NCBI GenBank assembly: GCA_963751795.1
Contig: CAVVVI010000004.1
Coordinates: 620,001 to 684,000 of the forward strand
From: BOG-908 sp963751795
GTDB taxonomy: Bacteria; Pseudomonadota; Alphaproteobacteria; Acetobacterales; Acetobacteraceae
Reading direction: 5' to 3'
Length of the DNA: 64,000 bases
Of this stretch, positions 24,951 through 34,047 are shown one piece after another (positions within the stretch are counted from its first letter, which is position 1; every line of letters begins with the position of its first letter). The notes beneath the pieces were generated by a model. That model had not been told where the DNA came from. It saw only the letters and a program-made list of their open reading frames with translations, and made no database searches. Made by a program: the position numbers and the translations under genes.

Positions 24951-25199
24951 TTAGTGGCCGAGGATTTTCCATGCAAGCAGTGCGAGACCCGCCCAGAGCA
25001 GGGCACCCACCGCCAGGCCCAGCATCAGGCCGCGGGCGGGGCCGAGGCGGCTGCCGGCAGCCTCGTCGATCAGGCGATGGCCGTTCGCGTCCAGCACGTT
25101 CAAGGGCAGAACGAGCGCCGACGGGCGTGCGTCGGCTTCGGCCTGCATACCGTGGGGTGCTGTCGCGCGGTCGATGATTGTTTCAGGCTGTGCGGCCAT
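24951..25199 (-). CDS. small membrane protein, hypothetical
   Basis: An 82-residue product starting at ATG 25199, with a hydrophilic N-terminal half and one strong membrane helix near the end ('GLMLGLAVGALLWAGLALLA', about 57-76) followed by 'WKILGH'. I recognise no family. Codon usage and the tail-anchored layout look genuine, and it lies 64 bases upstream of the flippase in the same direction. Function unknown. Confidence 0.55.
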   Translation of the reverse strand: MAAQPETIIDRATAPHGMQAEADARPSALVLPLNVLDANGHRLIDEAAGSRLGPARGLMLGLAVGALLWAGLALLAWKILGH

Positions 25200-25320
25200 T
25201 TCAACCCCTGCGTGTGCTCGGTAAGGCGTCAGCTCCGCCTGATGCAGTGCAGCAAGCTCTCAGCTATGACAGAGTTGTGAGCAAGACGTGGTTATAGCCT
25301 GCCGGAGGTAAAAGGCCAGA

Positions 25321-25337
25321 GTGACGTGATTCGTCAC
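25321..25337. promoter_or_regulatory. 17-base hairpin in the guaA leader region
   Basis: GTGACG (25321-25326) and CGTCAC (25332-25337) flank TGATT, about 90 bases upstream of guaA, followed 25-30 bases later by a pyrimidine-rich CTCTTTTTCCCC stretch. It could be an operator or an attenuator-like hairpin. Spacing does not fit the CRP/FNR consensus. Confidence 0.4.
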
Positions 25338-25428
25338 AACGGCGCCTTAATTCGGCCTCTTTTTCCCCTGCCGCCAGCTTGTGGGGATGCTGCTTGCGGC
25401 CTGGGCTTTCTCTGTGCTCAGTCCCGCC

Positions 25429-26991
25429 ATGAGCCACGACGCTATCGAGAGCCGAATCCTGATCCTGGATTTCGGCAGCCAGGTTACTCAGCTGATCGCC
25501 CGCCGGCTGCGTGAAGCCGGGGTTTATTGTGAGATACTGCCCTACACGACGGATGCTGCCCGGGTGGCGGCCTGGGCGCCGCGCGGCATCATCCTCTCCG
25601 GCGGGCCGGCCAGCGTGGCCGATGCCGGGGCGCCGCTGGCCGATCCGGCGATCTACACACTGGGGTTGCCGATCCTGGGCATCTGCTACGGGCAGCAGCT
25701 GCTGGTGGCGCAGCTGGGCGGCGCGGTGCAGGGCAGCGACCATCGCGAGTTCGGGCGGGCCTATGTCGAGGTGATCGCCGAGTGCGCGCTGTTTGCCGGT
25801 GTTTGGACGGCGGGCGCGCGCGAGCAGGTGTGGATGAGCCACGGCGACCGGGTGACGGCGCTGCCGCCGGGTTTTGCCGTGGTGGCGCGCAGCGAGGGGG
25901 CGCCGTTTGCCGCCATCGCCGACGAGGCGCGGCGCATCTACGGCGTGCAGTTCCATGTGGAGGTGGTGCACACGCCGCATGGTGCGGCGCTGCTGCGGAC
26001 CTTTGCGCGCGATGTATGCGGCTGCACCGGCGACTGGACGATGGCGGCCTTCCGGACCGCGGCGATCGAACGCATCCGGGCGCAGGTGGGCGAGGGCCGG
26101 GTGATCTGCGGCCTGTCGGGCGGGGTGGACAGCTCGGTGGCCGCCATGCTGCTGCACGAGGCGGTGGGCGATCGGCTGACCTGCATCTTCGTCGATCACG
26201 GGCTGCTGCGCGCCGGCGAGGCGGCGCAGGTGGTGGAGACGTTCCGCGACCGCTTCCACGTGCCGCTGGTGCACCGCGACGCGAGTGCGCTGTTCATCGG
26301 CGCGCTGGCGGGCGTGACCGACCCCGAGACCAAGCGCAAGACTATCGGGCGGCTGTTCATCGAAGTGTTCGAGGAGGAGGCCGCGCGCGCCGGCGGCGCC
26401 GACTTCCTGGCCCAGGGCACGCTGTATCCGGACGTGATCGAGAGCGTGAGCGTGACGGGCGGGCCTTCGGTGACGATCAAGAGCCACCACAACGTGGGCG
26501 GGCTGCCCGAGCGGATGCGCATGGCGCTCGTCGAGCCGCTGCGCGAGCTGTTCAAGGACGAGGTGCGCGTGCTGGGCCGCGAACTGGGCCTGAGCGATGC
26601 GATCGTCGGCCGGCACCCGTTTCCCGGACCGGGGCTGGCGATCCGCATTCCCGGCGAGGTGACCGCCGACAAGCTGGATGTGCTGCGGCGCGCCGATACG
26701 ATCTACCTTGAGGAAATCAGGGCCGCCGGCCTGTATGACGCGATCTGGCAGGCTTTTGCCGTGCTGCTGCCCGTGCGCAGCGTGGGCGTGATGGGCGACC
26801 AGCGGACCTACGACCAGGTGTGCGGGCTGCGCGCGGTGACGAGCACGGACGGCATGACGGCCGACGTGTATCCGTTCGACATGGGGTTTCTCACCCGCGT
26901 GGCAGGGCGGATCGTCAACGAGGTGCGCGGGATCAATCGGGTCGTGTTCGATGTGACGAGCAAGCCGCCGGGGACGATCGAGTGGGAGTGA
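25429..26991 (+). CDS. guaA: GMP synthase (glutamine-hydrolysing)
   Basis: GuaA converts XMP to GMP with ATP and glutamine, the last step of guanine nucleotide synthesis. The 520-residue product has the N-terminal class I amidotransferase domain with nucleophile Cys86 ('GLPILGICYGQQLL') and the 'VQFHVEVVHT' His/Glu pair, the ATP-pyrophosphatase P-loop 'GLSGGVDSSVAA', and the C-terminal dimerisation domain ending 'FDVTSKPPGTIEWE'. The start 'MSHDAIESRILILDFGSQ' is conventional. It diverges from the small membrane protein over 229 bases. Confidence 0.97.
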   Translation: MSHDAIESRILILDFGSQVTQLIARRLREAGVYCEILPYTTDAARVAAWAPRGIILSGGPASVADAGAPLADPAIYTLGLPILGICYGQQLLVAQLGGAVQGSDHREFGRAYVEVIAECALFAGVWTAGAREQVWMSHGDRVTALPPGFAVVARSEGAPFAAIADEARRIYGVQFHVEVVHTPHGAALLRTFARDVCGCTGDWTMAAFRTAAIERIRAQVGEGRVICGLSGGVDSSVAAMLLHEAVGDRLTCIFVDHGLLRAGEAAQVVETFRDRFHVPLVHRDASALFIGALAGVTDPETKRKTIGRLFIEVFEEEAARAGGADFLAQGTLYPDVIESVSVTGGPSVTIKSHHNVGGLPERMRMALVEPLRELFKDEVRVLGRELGLSDAIVGRHPFPGPGLAIRIPGEVTADKLDVLRRADTIYLEEIRAAGLYDAIWQAFAVLLPVRSVGVMGDQRTYDQVCGLRAVTSTDGMTADVYPFDMGFLTRVAGRIVNEVRGINRVVFDVTSKPPGTIEWE

Positions 26992-27193
26992 TTTGGTAAG
27001 GGGCCGGCAGCCAAGGCTTCGGCCGTTGCGTCGCCAGGGCCTATCAGAGAACGACGAGTTGTTGTGCGCATCGGCTCGGCAGACATCGCAAACGGCTAAG
27101 ATCATCGGCGGAGCCATGACGGTTCAGTATCGATCTTTGTGGCGGGCGGAGTCGCAACCGACTATGTTGCGCAGGACTGAATTAGGGTGGCGC

Positions 27194-27643
27194 ATGTCGG
27201 TCAGGCACCTTGTGCTTCTGGCGCTTGGCGCCGCCCTCATCATGCAGGAGCCTGCGATGGCTGAACAACCGGGGCACGTCACCGGCTTGGGCGGTGTCTT
27301 TGTCAAGAGCAAGGATCCCAAGGCTCTCGCCCAGTGGTATCGTGAGGTTCTGGGCCTCGACGTGAAGGCCTGGGGCGGGGCGGCTTTGCCGTTCGACGCG
27401 CCTGGCCATCCACCGAAGGTGTCCTGGACGGCCTTTCCGGAGTCTGGCGACTACATGGCGCCCTCGACGCGGGAGTTCATGATCAACTTTGCCGTGGACG
27501 ACATGGACGCTATCCTCGCCCGCCTGACGGCGAAGGGTGTTCCCATTCTGAAGCGCGACGACAACGATGCGTTCGGCCGCTTTGCCTGGATTCAGGATCC
27601 CGACGGCACCAAGATCGAGCTCTGGCAGCCGAAGAAGAGTTAA
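27194..27643 (+). CDS. VOC (glyoxalase/bleomycin-resistance) family protein, probably exported
   Basis: A 149-residue protein: residues about 31-145 form a vicinal-oxygen-chelate domain ('GGVFVKSKDPKALAQWYREV', 'REFMINFAVDDMDAILARL', 'AWIQDPDGTKIELWQP'), whose final Glu is a typical metal ligand. It is preceded by a hydrophobic leader ('VRHLVLLALGAALIMQEPAM' then AEQ) that looks like a signal peptide, which is uncommon for this normally cytoplasmic fold. If translation began at the ATG at 27260 the protein would be cytoplasmic. Reaction unknown. Base composition is lower in GC than its neighbours. Confidence 0.82.
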   Translation: MSVRHLVLLALGAALIMQEPAMAEQPGHVTGLGGVFVKSKDPKALAQWYREVLGLDVKAWGGAALPFDAPGHPPKVSWTAFPESGDYMAPSTREFMINFAVDDMDAILARLTAKGVPILKRDDNDAFGRFAWIQDPDGTKIELWQPKKS

Positions 27644-28038
27644 GCAGCCTCTGCCACCGCGGCCGGCCATTCGCGGGTGATCGGTCCGTCGATGGTCTTG
27701 CGACTTCGCGCATTCACGATGGCGGCCTGTTTCAGGGCGTCGCCGGCCCGCCGTGCCGGCGATTTGCGGCGCTCAGGCCTGGCGCACCACCTGCACATAT
27801 CAGTTCGCAGCGCTGCGCTGGCGGATGACGCGCGGTGCACCGGCGGAAGCTTCGCGAATAAGCCGCCGCGGCTAGCAAGGCTTGCAGCACCGGGACTCAC
27901 GCGATGGGCGTGCTTCACCCACGGAGTTGGAGCTTTCTGTGGGGGGGGGACGATTCGGGGTAAGTTCAAAGTGCCGGTGTGCGTTTCGAGCTTGGGCGTC
28001 GCTAGTGGCGCTGCACTCACCCGAACACGAGGAACAGC
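27644..28038. other. 395-base stretch without a convincing gene
   Basis: Between the VOC gene and the LysR gene there is a G8 tract at about 27942-27950 and no open frame with good coding character. On the minus strand the last 30 or so codons before 27640 read like a protein C terminus ('DGPITREWPAAVAEAA') but no intact gene leads into it; a degraded gene divergent from the LysR regulator is possible. The LysR promoter must be in its right half. Confidence 0.4.
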
Positions 28039-28962
28039 TTGGATAAGTTTGCGTCGATCAAGGTCTTTCTTCAGGTCGTGCGGGCGGGCTCGTTTATTCG
28101 CGCGGCCGAGCAGGCGGGCCTGTCGCAGACCAGCGCGTCGCGCATGGTGCGGGAGCTTGAGGACGCGATCGGCGCGCGGTTGCTGAACCGTTCCACGCGC
28201 AGCCTGAGCCTTACCGATGCGGGCGAGAAGCTGTTCAGCTTCTACGGTCAGGTCGTCGATGATCTCGAGGGCATCGAGGCGGAGGCGGCAGGCCTGAACG
28301 GCACGGCGGGGCCGGCCCGGCTGCGGGTTGCCTTTCCGCACACGTTTGCCACGCGCAGGCTCGATGCGGCGCTGTGCCGCTTCCGCGAGGCCCATCCTGC
28401 CGTCGAGCTGGAGATCCGGCTCGATGATTCGCCGACCGATCTCATCCGCGACGGGTTCGATCTGAGCATCCGGATCGCACCGTCGTTGCGCGCTTCTACC
28501 GTCGCCCAGCGTATCGCTTCGGTGCCGGTGGTGGCGTGCGCCGCGCCGGCTTACATTGTGCGGCGTGGCACTCCGATCGCGCCGGCCGATCTCGGGCAGC
28601 ATGAATGCCTGATTTACACGGATAACGATCCTCCGGATGAGTGGATGTTCGAGCGTGACGGGACGCGGATCACGCAGCTTGTGCGCGGGTCGGTGAAGGC
28701 GAATAACGGCGATCTGCTGCGCGCCCTGGCCGTCGCGGGCCAGGGCATCATTTTTCAGCCGGCGTTCATTGTTGGTGCCGAGATCGCTGCTGGAACACTG
28801 GTGCCGGTTCTGCCGGGGTTCGAGCCATTGCCGCGCACGGCGTTTGCGATCTATCCGAGCAGCCGCTTCATCCCGGGCACGGTGCGGGCGCTGACGGAGA
28901 TCATCGCGGGCGAACTGGCTGACGAGGCGCGCACGCGCCTGGCCCCGGGTCCGGCTGCGTGA
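28039..28962 (+). CDS. LysR-family transcriptional regulator
   Basis: A 307-residue regulator with a winged HTH at residues about 1-60 ('FLQVVRAGSFIRAAEQAGLS', 'SASRMVRELEDAIGARLLNR') and a substrate-binding domain of the CrgA/DmlR-like subgroup. The start is TTG with GAGGAA four bases upstream; no ATG is better placed. LysR regulators normally control a divergent neighbour, but the 395 bases to the left hold no intact gene, so the target is unclear. The stop overlaps the next gene (GTGA), so it is co-translated with a glycosyltransferase. Confidence 0.92.
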   Translation: MDKFASIKVFLQVVRAGSFIRAAEQAGLSQTSASRMVRELEDAIGARLLNRSTRSLSLTDAGEKLFSFYGQVVDDLEGIEAEAAGLNGTAGPARLRVAFPHTFATRRLDAALCRFREAHPAVELEIRLDDSPTDLIRDGFDLSIRIAPSLRASTVAQRIASVPVVACAAPAYIVRRGTPIAPADLGQHECLIYTDNDPPDEWMFERDGTRITQLVRGSVKANNGDLLRALAVAGQGIIFQPAFIVGAEIAAGTLVPVLPGFEPLPRTAFAIYPSSRFIPGTVRALTEIIAGELADEARTRLAPGPAA

Positions 28963-30446
28963 GGGGCGATCCACCCCGCCGCCGTGCGGTCAGCCTGGGC
29001 GCGTTGTGGCCGCGGCTGGCTTTGCTCGGGCTTGCCGCATTGCGGCTGGCGGTTGCCGCACATGCGCCGCTATCGGCCGACGAGGCGTATTACTGGGTGT
29101 GGTCCAAGGCGCTGGCAGGTGGCTACCTGGACCACCCGCCGATGGTGGCGCTGTGGATCCGCGCGGGATGCGGCGTGGCCGGCGACACCGCGCTGGGGGT
29201 GCGGCTGCTCGGGCCAGTATCGGCGTTGCTGGGCACAGTGCTGCTGGCGCAGGCGGCTGAGGATCTGGCGCCGGGCCGGCGGGCCGGCCTGGCTGCGGGC
29301 GTGCTGCTGAACGCCACGCTGGTGCTGGGCGTGGGTGCGGTGGTGATGACGCCCGACACGCCGCTGCTGTTCTTCTGGACCGCGGCGCTGGCTGCGCTCG
29401 CCCGCCTGCTGCGCACCCGGCAGCCCGGATGGTGGCTGGCGTTCGGGCTGGCCAGCGGGTTGGCGCTGGACAGCAAATACACGGCCGTTCTGCTGGGCGC
29501 CTCGGTGGCGGTCTGGCTGGTCGCCGTGCCGTCGGCGCGGCGGTGGATCGGGTGTTGGCAGCTTTGGGCTGGCGGCGCGCTGGCTGTGGCAGCGTTCGCG
29601 CCGGTGCTGGCCTGGAATGCCGCGCATGGCTGGATCAGCCTGGCCAAGCAGGGCGGGCGGGCGGGCGACTGGCACCCGCGCGATGCCGGACGGTTTCTGG
29701 GTGAGCTGCTCGCCGGCCAGATCGGGCTGGCTACGCCGCTGGTTGCCGGCGTGCTGCTGGTTGGCGTGTGGCGCGCCTGGTGTGCTGCGCGGCGGCGGGC
29801 GCCGGCTGCGGGGCTGCTGGCCTGCATGGTGCTGGTGCCGGCTTTGGTGTTCCTGCAGCACGCCTTGGGTGGCCGGGTGCAGGCGAACTGGCCGGCGGTG
29901 GCCTTTCCCGGCGCGGTGCTGGCGGCCTGCTGCCTGGGCGAAGCGCCGGTGCGCTTCTGGCGGCCGGCCGCCGCTCTGGGCTACCTGATTGTGCTGCTGG
30001 TGTATGTGCAGGCGGGGTGGGGCGCCCTGGCGCTGCCGCGGGCGCTCGACGTGACCCTGATCCGGCTGGCCGGCTGGCAGGATCTGGCCGGCGAGGTGTA
30101 CGTGGCCGCGGCTTCGTCTGGTGCCACCTTCGTGGCGGCCGACGAATACGGCTTGGCCAGTGCGCTGGCTTTTCGCATGCGCAGCCCGGTGTTGGGCGTG
30201 GAGCCGCGCTGGTCGAGCTTCGCGTTGCCGCCCGCCAGCGTGGCGGGGCAGACCGGATTGCTGGTGCGCAGCCTGCGCGAATATGGGCCACCCGACAGTC
30301 GGCGCTGGGCGCAGATGGGCTTGGTGGGCAACGTGCGGCGCGGGCGATCGGGCGTGGTTGCCGAAGAGTATGCGCTGTATCGCGTGGTGGCCGGCGCCGG
30401 CGGTGTGCCGGGCGCGGTGTTGCTGCCGCATGCCGGCGCACGGTGA
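28959..30446 (+). CDS. glycosyltransferase family 39-like (ArnT/PMT_2) membrane protein
   Basis: A 495-residue polytopic membrane protein. The first periplasmic loop contains 'LSADEAYYWVWSKALAGGYL' then 'DHPPMVALW', the signature of ArnT-like/PMT_2 lipid-phosphate-sugar transferases, and is followed by about ten hydrophobic segments. These enzymes transfer sugars from polyprenyl phosphates to lipid A, proteins or other acceptors. The GTG start overlaps the LysR stop by four bases. Acceptor and donor cannot be inferred. Confidence 0.86.
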   Translation: MRGDPPRRRAVSLGALWPRLALLGLAALRLAVAAHAPLSADEAYYWVWSKALAGGYLDHPPMVALWIRAGCGVAGDTALGVRLLGPVSALLGTVLLAQAAEDLAPGRRAGLAAGVLLNATLVLGVGAVVMTPDTPLLFFWTAALAALARLLRTRQPGWWLAFGLASGLALDSKYTAVLLGASVAVWLVAVPSARRWIGCWQLWAGGALAVAAFAPVLAWNAAHGWISLAKQGGRAGDWHPRDAGRFLGELLAGQIGLATPLVAGVLLVGVWRAWCAARRRAPAAGLLACMVLVPALVFLQHALGGRVQANWPAVAFPGAVLAACCLGEAPVRFWRPAAALGYLIVLLVYVQAGWGALALPRALDVTLIRLAGWQDLAGEVYVAAASSGATFVAADEYGLASALAFRMRSPVLGVEPRWSSFALPPASVAGQTGLLVRSLREYGPPDSRRWAQMGLVGNVRRGRSGVVAEEYALYRVVAGAGGVPGAVLLPHAGAR

Positions 30447-30543
30447 AGCCACGCCCCGGCGCGCGGAAGGCAAGCTGCCGGCGTTAGAAGGCGATTAATG
30501 CTGCGGTGCCATGCTGGCCGGAGTGCGGTGGCGGTGGGGCTGG

Positions 30544-31530
30544 ATGGGCAAGCGCAATACCAAAGGCATCACCATCATCCGACGCGAAGAGGTGGTCGAG
30601 GCCGGGCATCACGGCGGGGCCTGGAAGGTCGCTTACGCCGATTTCGTGACGGCGATGATGGCGTTCTTCCTGCTGATGTGGCTGCTGAATGCCACCACGG
30701 AGGCGCAGCGGCGCGGGCTGGCGGACTACTTCAGCCCCAGCGCTTCGGTGGCCGTGCAGCGTTCCGGCACCGGCCGGCCGCTGGGCGGGCAGTCGCCGTT
30801 CACCGAAGGGCTGGCGATATCGGACCGTGGCACGGTGGCGGTGATGAACGCCAACGCGCCGCCGGTGGACGAGGAGGATGACGGCAGCGACACGCTGGCG
30901 ACCCGCACGGTGCACACGGCGACGCCGCCGGGTGCTGCGGCCGGGCACGCCGGCGGCCCCGATGCGGCCGCGCTGCGCCAGGCGGCCGAAGCGGCGCGGC
31001 GCAGCGAGCAGGCCAGCTTCGCCAAGGCAGCGACGGACATGCGCCGGCTCATCGCAGCCGACCCCGCGCTGGCGCCGGTTGCGCGCCAGCTGACGGTGGA
31101 TCTGACGCCCGAGGGGTTGCGCGTGCAGATCCGCGATTCCGAGGGTCTGCCGATGTTTGCGCAGGGGGCGCCGGAGCCTAACGAGCGGGCGCGCGCGGTG
31201 CTGACCCGGCTGGTGCCGATGCTGATGGGGCTGCACGAGAACGTGGCGGTGGCCGGCTACACCGATGCCGCGCCCTATGCCGGCGGGGCCGGGCGAACCA
31301 ATTGGGATCTGTCCGCCGAGCGGGCCAACGCCACAAGGCGCATTCTGACCGAAGCCGGCCTGCCGGATTCGCGCATACGCGACGTGACCGGACATGGCGA
31401 CCGCGATCCCCTACTGCCCGCAGCCCCGCTGGCCGCTGCCAACCGTCGCATTGCCATCCTGCTGCTGCGCTCGGCCCCGCCGGCGCCCGACGCCGACGCG
31501 CCAGCGGCACCGGCCGGCACCGGAAGATGA
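30544..31530 (+). CDS. motB: flagellar motor stator protein MotB
   Basis: MotB anchors the MotA-MotB proton channel to peptidoglycan. The 328-residue product has a short cytoplasmic tail, one membrane helix with the proton-carrying Asp33 ('YADFVTAMMAFFLLMWLLNA'), a plug/linker of about 130 residues rich in Ala, and a C-terminal OmpA-like peptidoglycan-binding domain ('VAVAGYTDAAPYAGGAGRTN', 'WDLSAERANATRRILTEAGL'). ATG at 30544 follows a GGGGCTGG stretch. It lies ten bases before motA, so motB precedes motA, the reverse of the common order. Confidence 0.94.
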   Translation: MGKRNTKGITIIRREEVVEAGHHGGAWKVAYADFVTAMMAFFLLMWLLNATTEAQRRGLADYFSPSASVAVQRSGTGRPLGGQSPFTEGLAISDRGTVAVMNANAPPVDEEDDGSDTLATRTVHTATPPGAAAGHAGGPDAAALRQAAEAARRSEQASFAKAATDMRRLIAADPALAPVARQLTVDLTPEGLRVQIRDSEGLPMFAQGAPEPNERARAVLTRLVPMLMGLHENVAVAGYTDAAPYAGGAGRTNWDLSAERANATRRILTEAGLPDSRIRDVTGHGDRDPLLPAAPLAAANRRIAILLLRSAPPAPDADAPAAPAGTGR

Positions 31531-31540
31531 GCAGACGACC

Positions 31541-32410
31541 ATGCTGACGATCGGCGGACTGACCTTTCTGCTGGCCTGCGTGTTCGGCAGCTTCGTGGCC
31601 AGCGGCGGCGCTATCGGGCCGCTGCTGGCCTCCATGCCGTTCGAGCTGCTGACCATTCTCGGCGCTGCCATCGGCACGTTCGTGATGGCCAACTCCATGA
31701 CGGGTGTGAAGCACACGCTGGCCGGGTTCGGCATGATCCTGAAGGGCGAGCGCTACAAGAAAAGCGAGTATGTCGAGCTGCTGTCATTGCTGTTCTTCTT
31801 CACCAAGCTCGCCAACCAGCGCGGCGCCATGGCCCTGGAGCCGCATATCGAAAAGCCGGAGGAAAGCACCGCTTTCAAGCATTTTCCGAAGATCCTCGCC
31901 GACCACCATACGACCGCGCTGGTGTGCGATTATCTGCGCATGATGGGGATGAATGCGGACGATCCGCATCAGATCGAGGATCTGATGGGACGCGAGCTGA
32001 AGAAGACTTTGCACGAGGAGCTGCACGGCAGCCACGCCATCCAGACGATGGCCGACGCGCTGCCGGCTTTGGGCATCGTGGCTGCCGTGCTCGGCGTGAT
32101 CAAGACTATGGGCCACATCAACGAACCGCCGGCTGTGCTGGGCGAGATGATCGGCGGCGCGCTGGTCGGGACATTTTTGGGCGTGTTGCTGGCCTATGGC
32201 ATCGCCGCGCCGTGCGCTTCCAGGATCAAGGGAATTGTGGAGGGTGACGCTCGGTATAGCGACGTGATCCGCGCCGTGCTGGTGGCGCATCTGCACGGCA
32301 ATGCGCCGCAGGTTAGCGTGGAGACCGGGCGCAAGATGGTGCCCAACGAGTTCATGCCGAGCTTTCAGGAGCTCGAGGAGTCGCTCGGCAAGCTGCAGGT
32401 GCCTGCGTGA
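31541..32410 (+). CDS. motA: flagellar motor stator protein MotA
   Basis: MotA is the channel/torque subunit of the flagellar stator. The 289-residue product has four membrane segments: 'LLACVFGSFVASGGAIGPLL', 'FELLTILGAAIGTFVMANSM', and after the cytoplasmic loop 'ALPALGIVAAVLGVIKTMGH' and 'GALVGTFLGVLLAYGIAAPC'. The loop carries charged residues that contact FliG. Length is normal. It sits between motB and fliL in a tightly packed motor operon. Confidence 0.95.
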   Translation: MLTIGGLTFLLACVFGSFVASGGAIGPLLASMPFELLTILGAAIGTFVMANSMTGVKHTLAGFGMILKGERYKKSEYVELLSLLFFFTKLANQRGAMALEPHIEKPEESTAFKHFPKILADHHTTALVCDYLRMMGMNADDPHQIEDLMGRELKKTLHEELHGSHAIQTMADALPALGIVAAVLGVIKTMGHINEPPAVLGEMIGGALVGTFLGVLLAYGIAAPCASRIKGIVEGDARYSDVIRAVLVAHLHGNAPQVSVETGRKMVPNEFMPSFQELEESLGKLQVPA

Positions 32411-32467
32411 CGGTGCACGAGCGGGTCGTTCAGGAACATTTAACCCGCGCTGCGTAACATTCCCAGC

Positions 32468-32962
32468 ATGGCAAAAACTGCACTGGCCGAGGCGGATGGC
32501 GGCAAACCCAAGAAGAGCAGGAAGCTGTTGCTCGCCGTTCCTGTACTGCTGATCGCTGCAGGTGCTGGCGGTTGGTTCAGCGGCGTGATCCCGAAGATGA
32601 TGGGGCAGGGTGCGGCACCCCGGCAGGCTGGTGCGGGCAAGACGGCAGCGGTGGCGCCGCCGGTCTATGTCGATGTGCCGGAGATCGTCAGCAACCTCAA
32701 CGTGCCTGGCAAGCGGCCCAGCTATATGAAAGTGCACGCCAAGCTTGAGTTGTCGTCGGCGGACGACCAGGCGGCTGTGGCAGCCGCGATGCCGCGTATT
32801 CAGGACCTGTTCCAGACCTATCTGCGCGACATGCGCCCCGAGGAATTGCGCGGTTCGGAGGGAAGCTACCGCCTGCGCGAGGAGCTGATCGGCCGGGCGA
32901 GCCTGGCCGCCGCACCGGCGCGTGTCACCGACGTGCTCTTCGTCGAAATGATCATCGAATGA
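32468..32962 (+). CDS. fliL: flagellar basal body-associated protein FliL
   Basis: FliL is a single-span protein that surrounds the stator and supports its activity under load. The 164-residue product has a Lys-rich cytoplasmic start, one membrane helix ('LLLAVPVLLIAAGAGGWFSG', about 20-39) and a periplasmic stomatin-like domain with 'YVDVPEIVSNLNVPGKRPSY' and the C-terminal 'ARVTDVLFVEMIIE', diagnostic of FliL. Its stop overlaps the fliM start by four bases. Confidence 0.94.
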   Translation: MAKTALAEADGGKPKKSRKLLLAVPVLLIAAGAGGWFSGVIPKMMGQGAAPRQAGAGKTAAVAPPVYVDVPEIVSNLNVPGKRPSYMKVHAKLELSSADDQAAVAAAMPRIQDLFQTYLRDMRPEELRGSEGSYRLREELIGRASLAAAPARVTDVLFVEMIIE

Positions 32963-34005
32963 GCGAGGCCGAGGACGCGCTGGCAGCCGCTTGGGGTGCC
33001 GAGCTGGAGACCGAGATCCCCGCCGTGGAGCCCGCGCGCGTGCTCAACCAGGCCGAGATCGACAGCCTGCTGGGGTTCGACGACGGACCTGGCGGTGGCG
33101 AGACGGTCAGCGGCATGCAGCGCATCATCAGCTCCGGCCTGGTGTCCTACGAACGGCTGCCGATGCTGGAGATCGTGTTCGACCGTCTGGTGCGAATCAT
33201 GTCCACCAGCCTGCGCAACTTTACGAGCGACAACGTGGAGGTGTCGATCGACAACATCGTCTCCCTGCGGTTCGGCGACTACCTCAACTCCATCCCGCTA
33301 CCGGCGATGCTGGCGGTGTTCAAGGCTGAGGAGTGGGACAATTACGGGCTGATGGTGATCGACAGCGCCATGATCTATTCGATCGTGGATGTGCTGCTGG
33401 GCGGCCGCCGCGGCACTGCGGCCATGCGTATCGAGGGACGGCCGTACACGACCATCGAGCGGACGCTCGTTGAACGGCTGATCCAGGTCGTGCTGGCCGA
33501 CCTGTCGGCGAGCTTCGACCCGATCTGCCCTGTCACGTTCCGTTTTGAGCGGCTGGAGGTCAACCCGCAATTCGCCGCGATCTCCCGGCTCTCCAACGCC
33601 GCGGTGCTGGGCCGGCTGCGGGTGGATATGGAAGATCGTGGCGGCCGTATGGAGCTGTTGCTGCCGTATGCCACGCTCGAGCCGGTGCGCGAGCTGCTGC
33701 TGCAGCAGTTCATGGGCGAGAAATTCGGCCGTGACTCGATCTGGGAAACCCATTTGGCCGAGGAGTTGTGGAGCACGGAGGTCGCACTCGACGTGGTGCT
33801 CGACGAGCAGGTGATGCGCCTGTCCGATATCGTGGCGCTGAAGCCGGGCGACAGGATCCTGCTCAACACCTCGGCCGGGGCGACGGTGCAGGTGCGCTGC
33901 GGCACCGTGCGGCTGTTCGAGGCGCAGGTGGGGCGGCGCAAGAACCATGTGGCGGTGCGGATCGGGGCCGCGCTGGAACGCACGCCGCTGCCGACGCCCG
34001 AGTGA
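32959..34005 (+). CDS. fliM: flagellar motor switch protein FliM
   Basis: FliM forms the C-ring and binds CheY-P to reverse the motor. The 348-residue product has the N-terminal CheY-binding motif 'VLNQAEIDSLLGF' (about residues 28-40), a middle CheC-like domain ('LRNFTSDNVEVSIDNIVSLR', 'MVIDSAMIYSIVDVLLGG'), and a C-terminal SpoA domain ('MRLSDIVALKPGDRILLNTS'). It overlaps fliL. No fliN follows; the next gene is DUF6468. Confidence 0.96.
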   Translation: MSEAEDALAAAWGAELETEIPAVEPARVLNQAEIDSLLGFDDGPGGGETVSGMQRIISSGLVSYERLPMLEIVFDRLVRIMSTSLRNFTSDNVEVSIDNIVSLRFGDYLNSIPLPAMLAVFKAEEWDNYGLMVIDSAMIYSIVDVLLGGRRGTAAMRIEGRPYTTIERTLVERLIQVVLADLSASFDPICPVTFRFERLEVNPQFAAISRLSNAAVLGRLRVDMEDRGGRMELLLPYATLEPVRELLLQQFMGEKFGRDSIWETHLAEELWSTEVALDVVLDEQVMRLSDIVALKPGDRILLNTSAGATVQVRCGTVRLFEAQVGRRKNHVAVRIGAALERTPLPTPE

Positions 34006-34047
34006 GGCGGGCCACCATGCACGATCTGGTAATCACAAGGGTGCAGC

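Noticed and set aside
25321..25337. CRP/FNR-type operator upstream of guaA
   Set aside because: The GTGA and TCAC boxes are nine bases apart rather than six; kept only as a hairpin.
27677..28186. A 169-codon plus-strand frame running into the LysR gene
   Set aside because: Composition is non-coding-like and it overlaps the well-supported LysR start in another frame.
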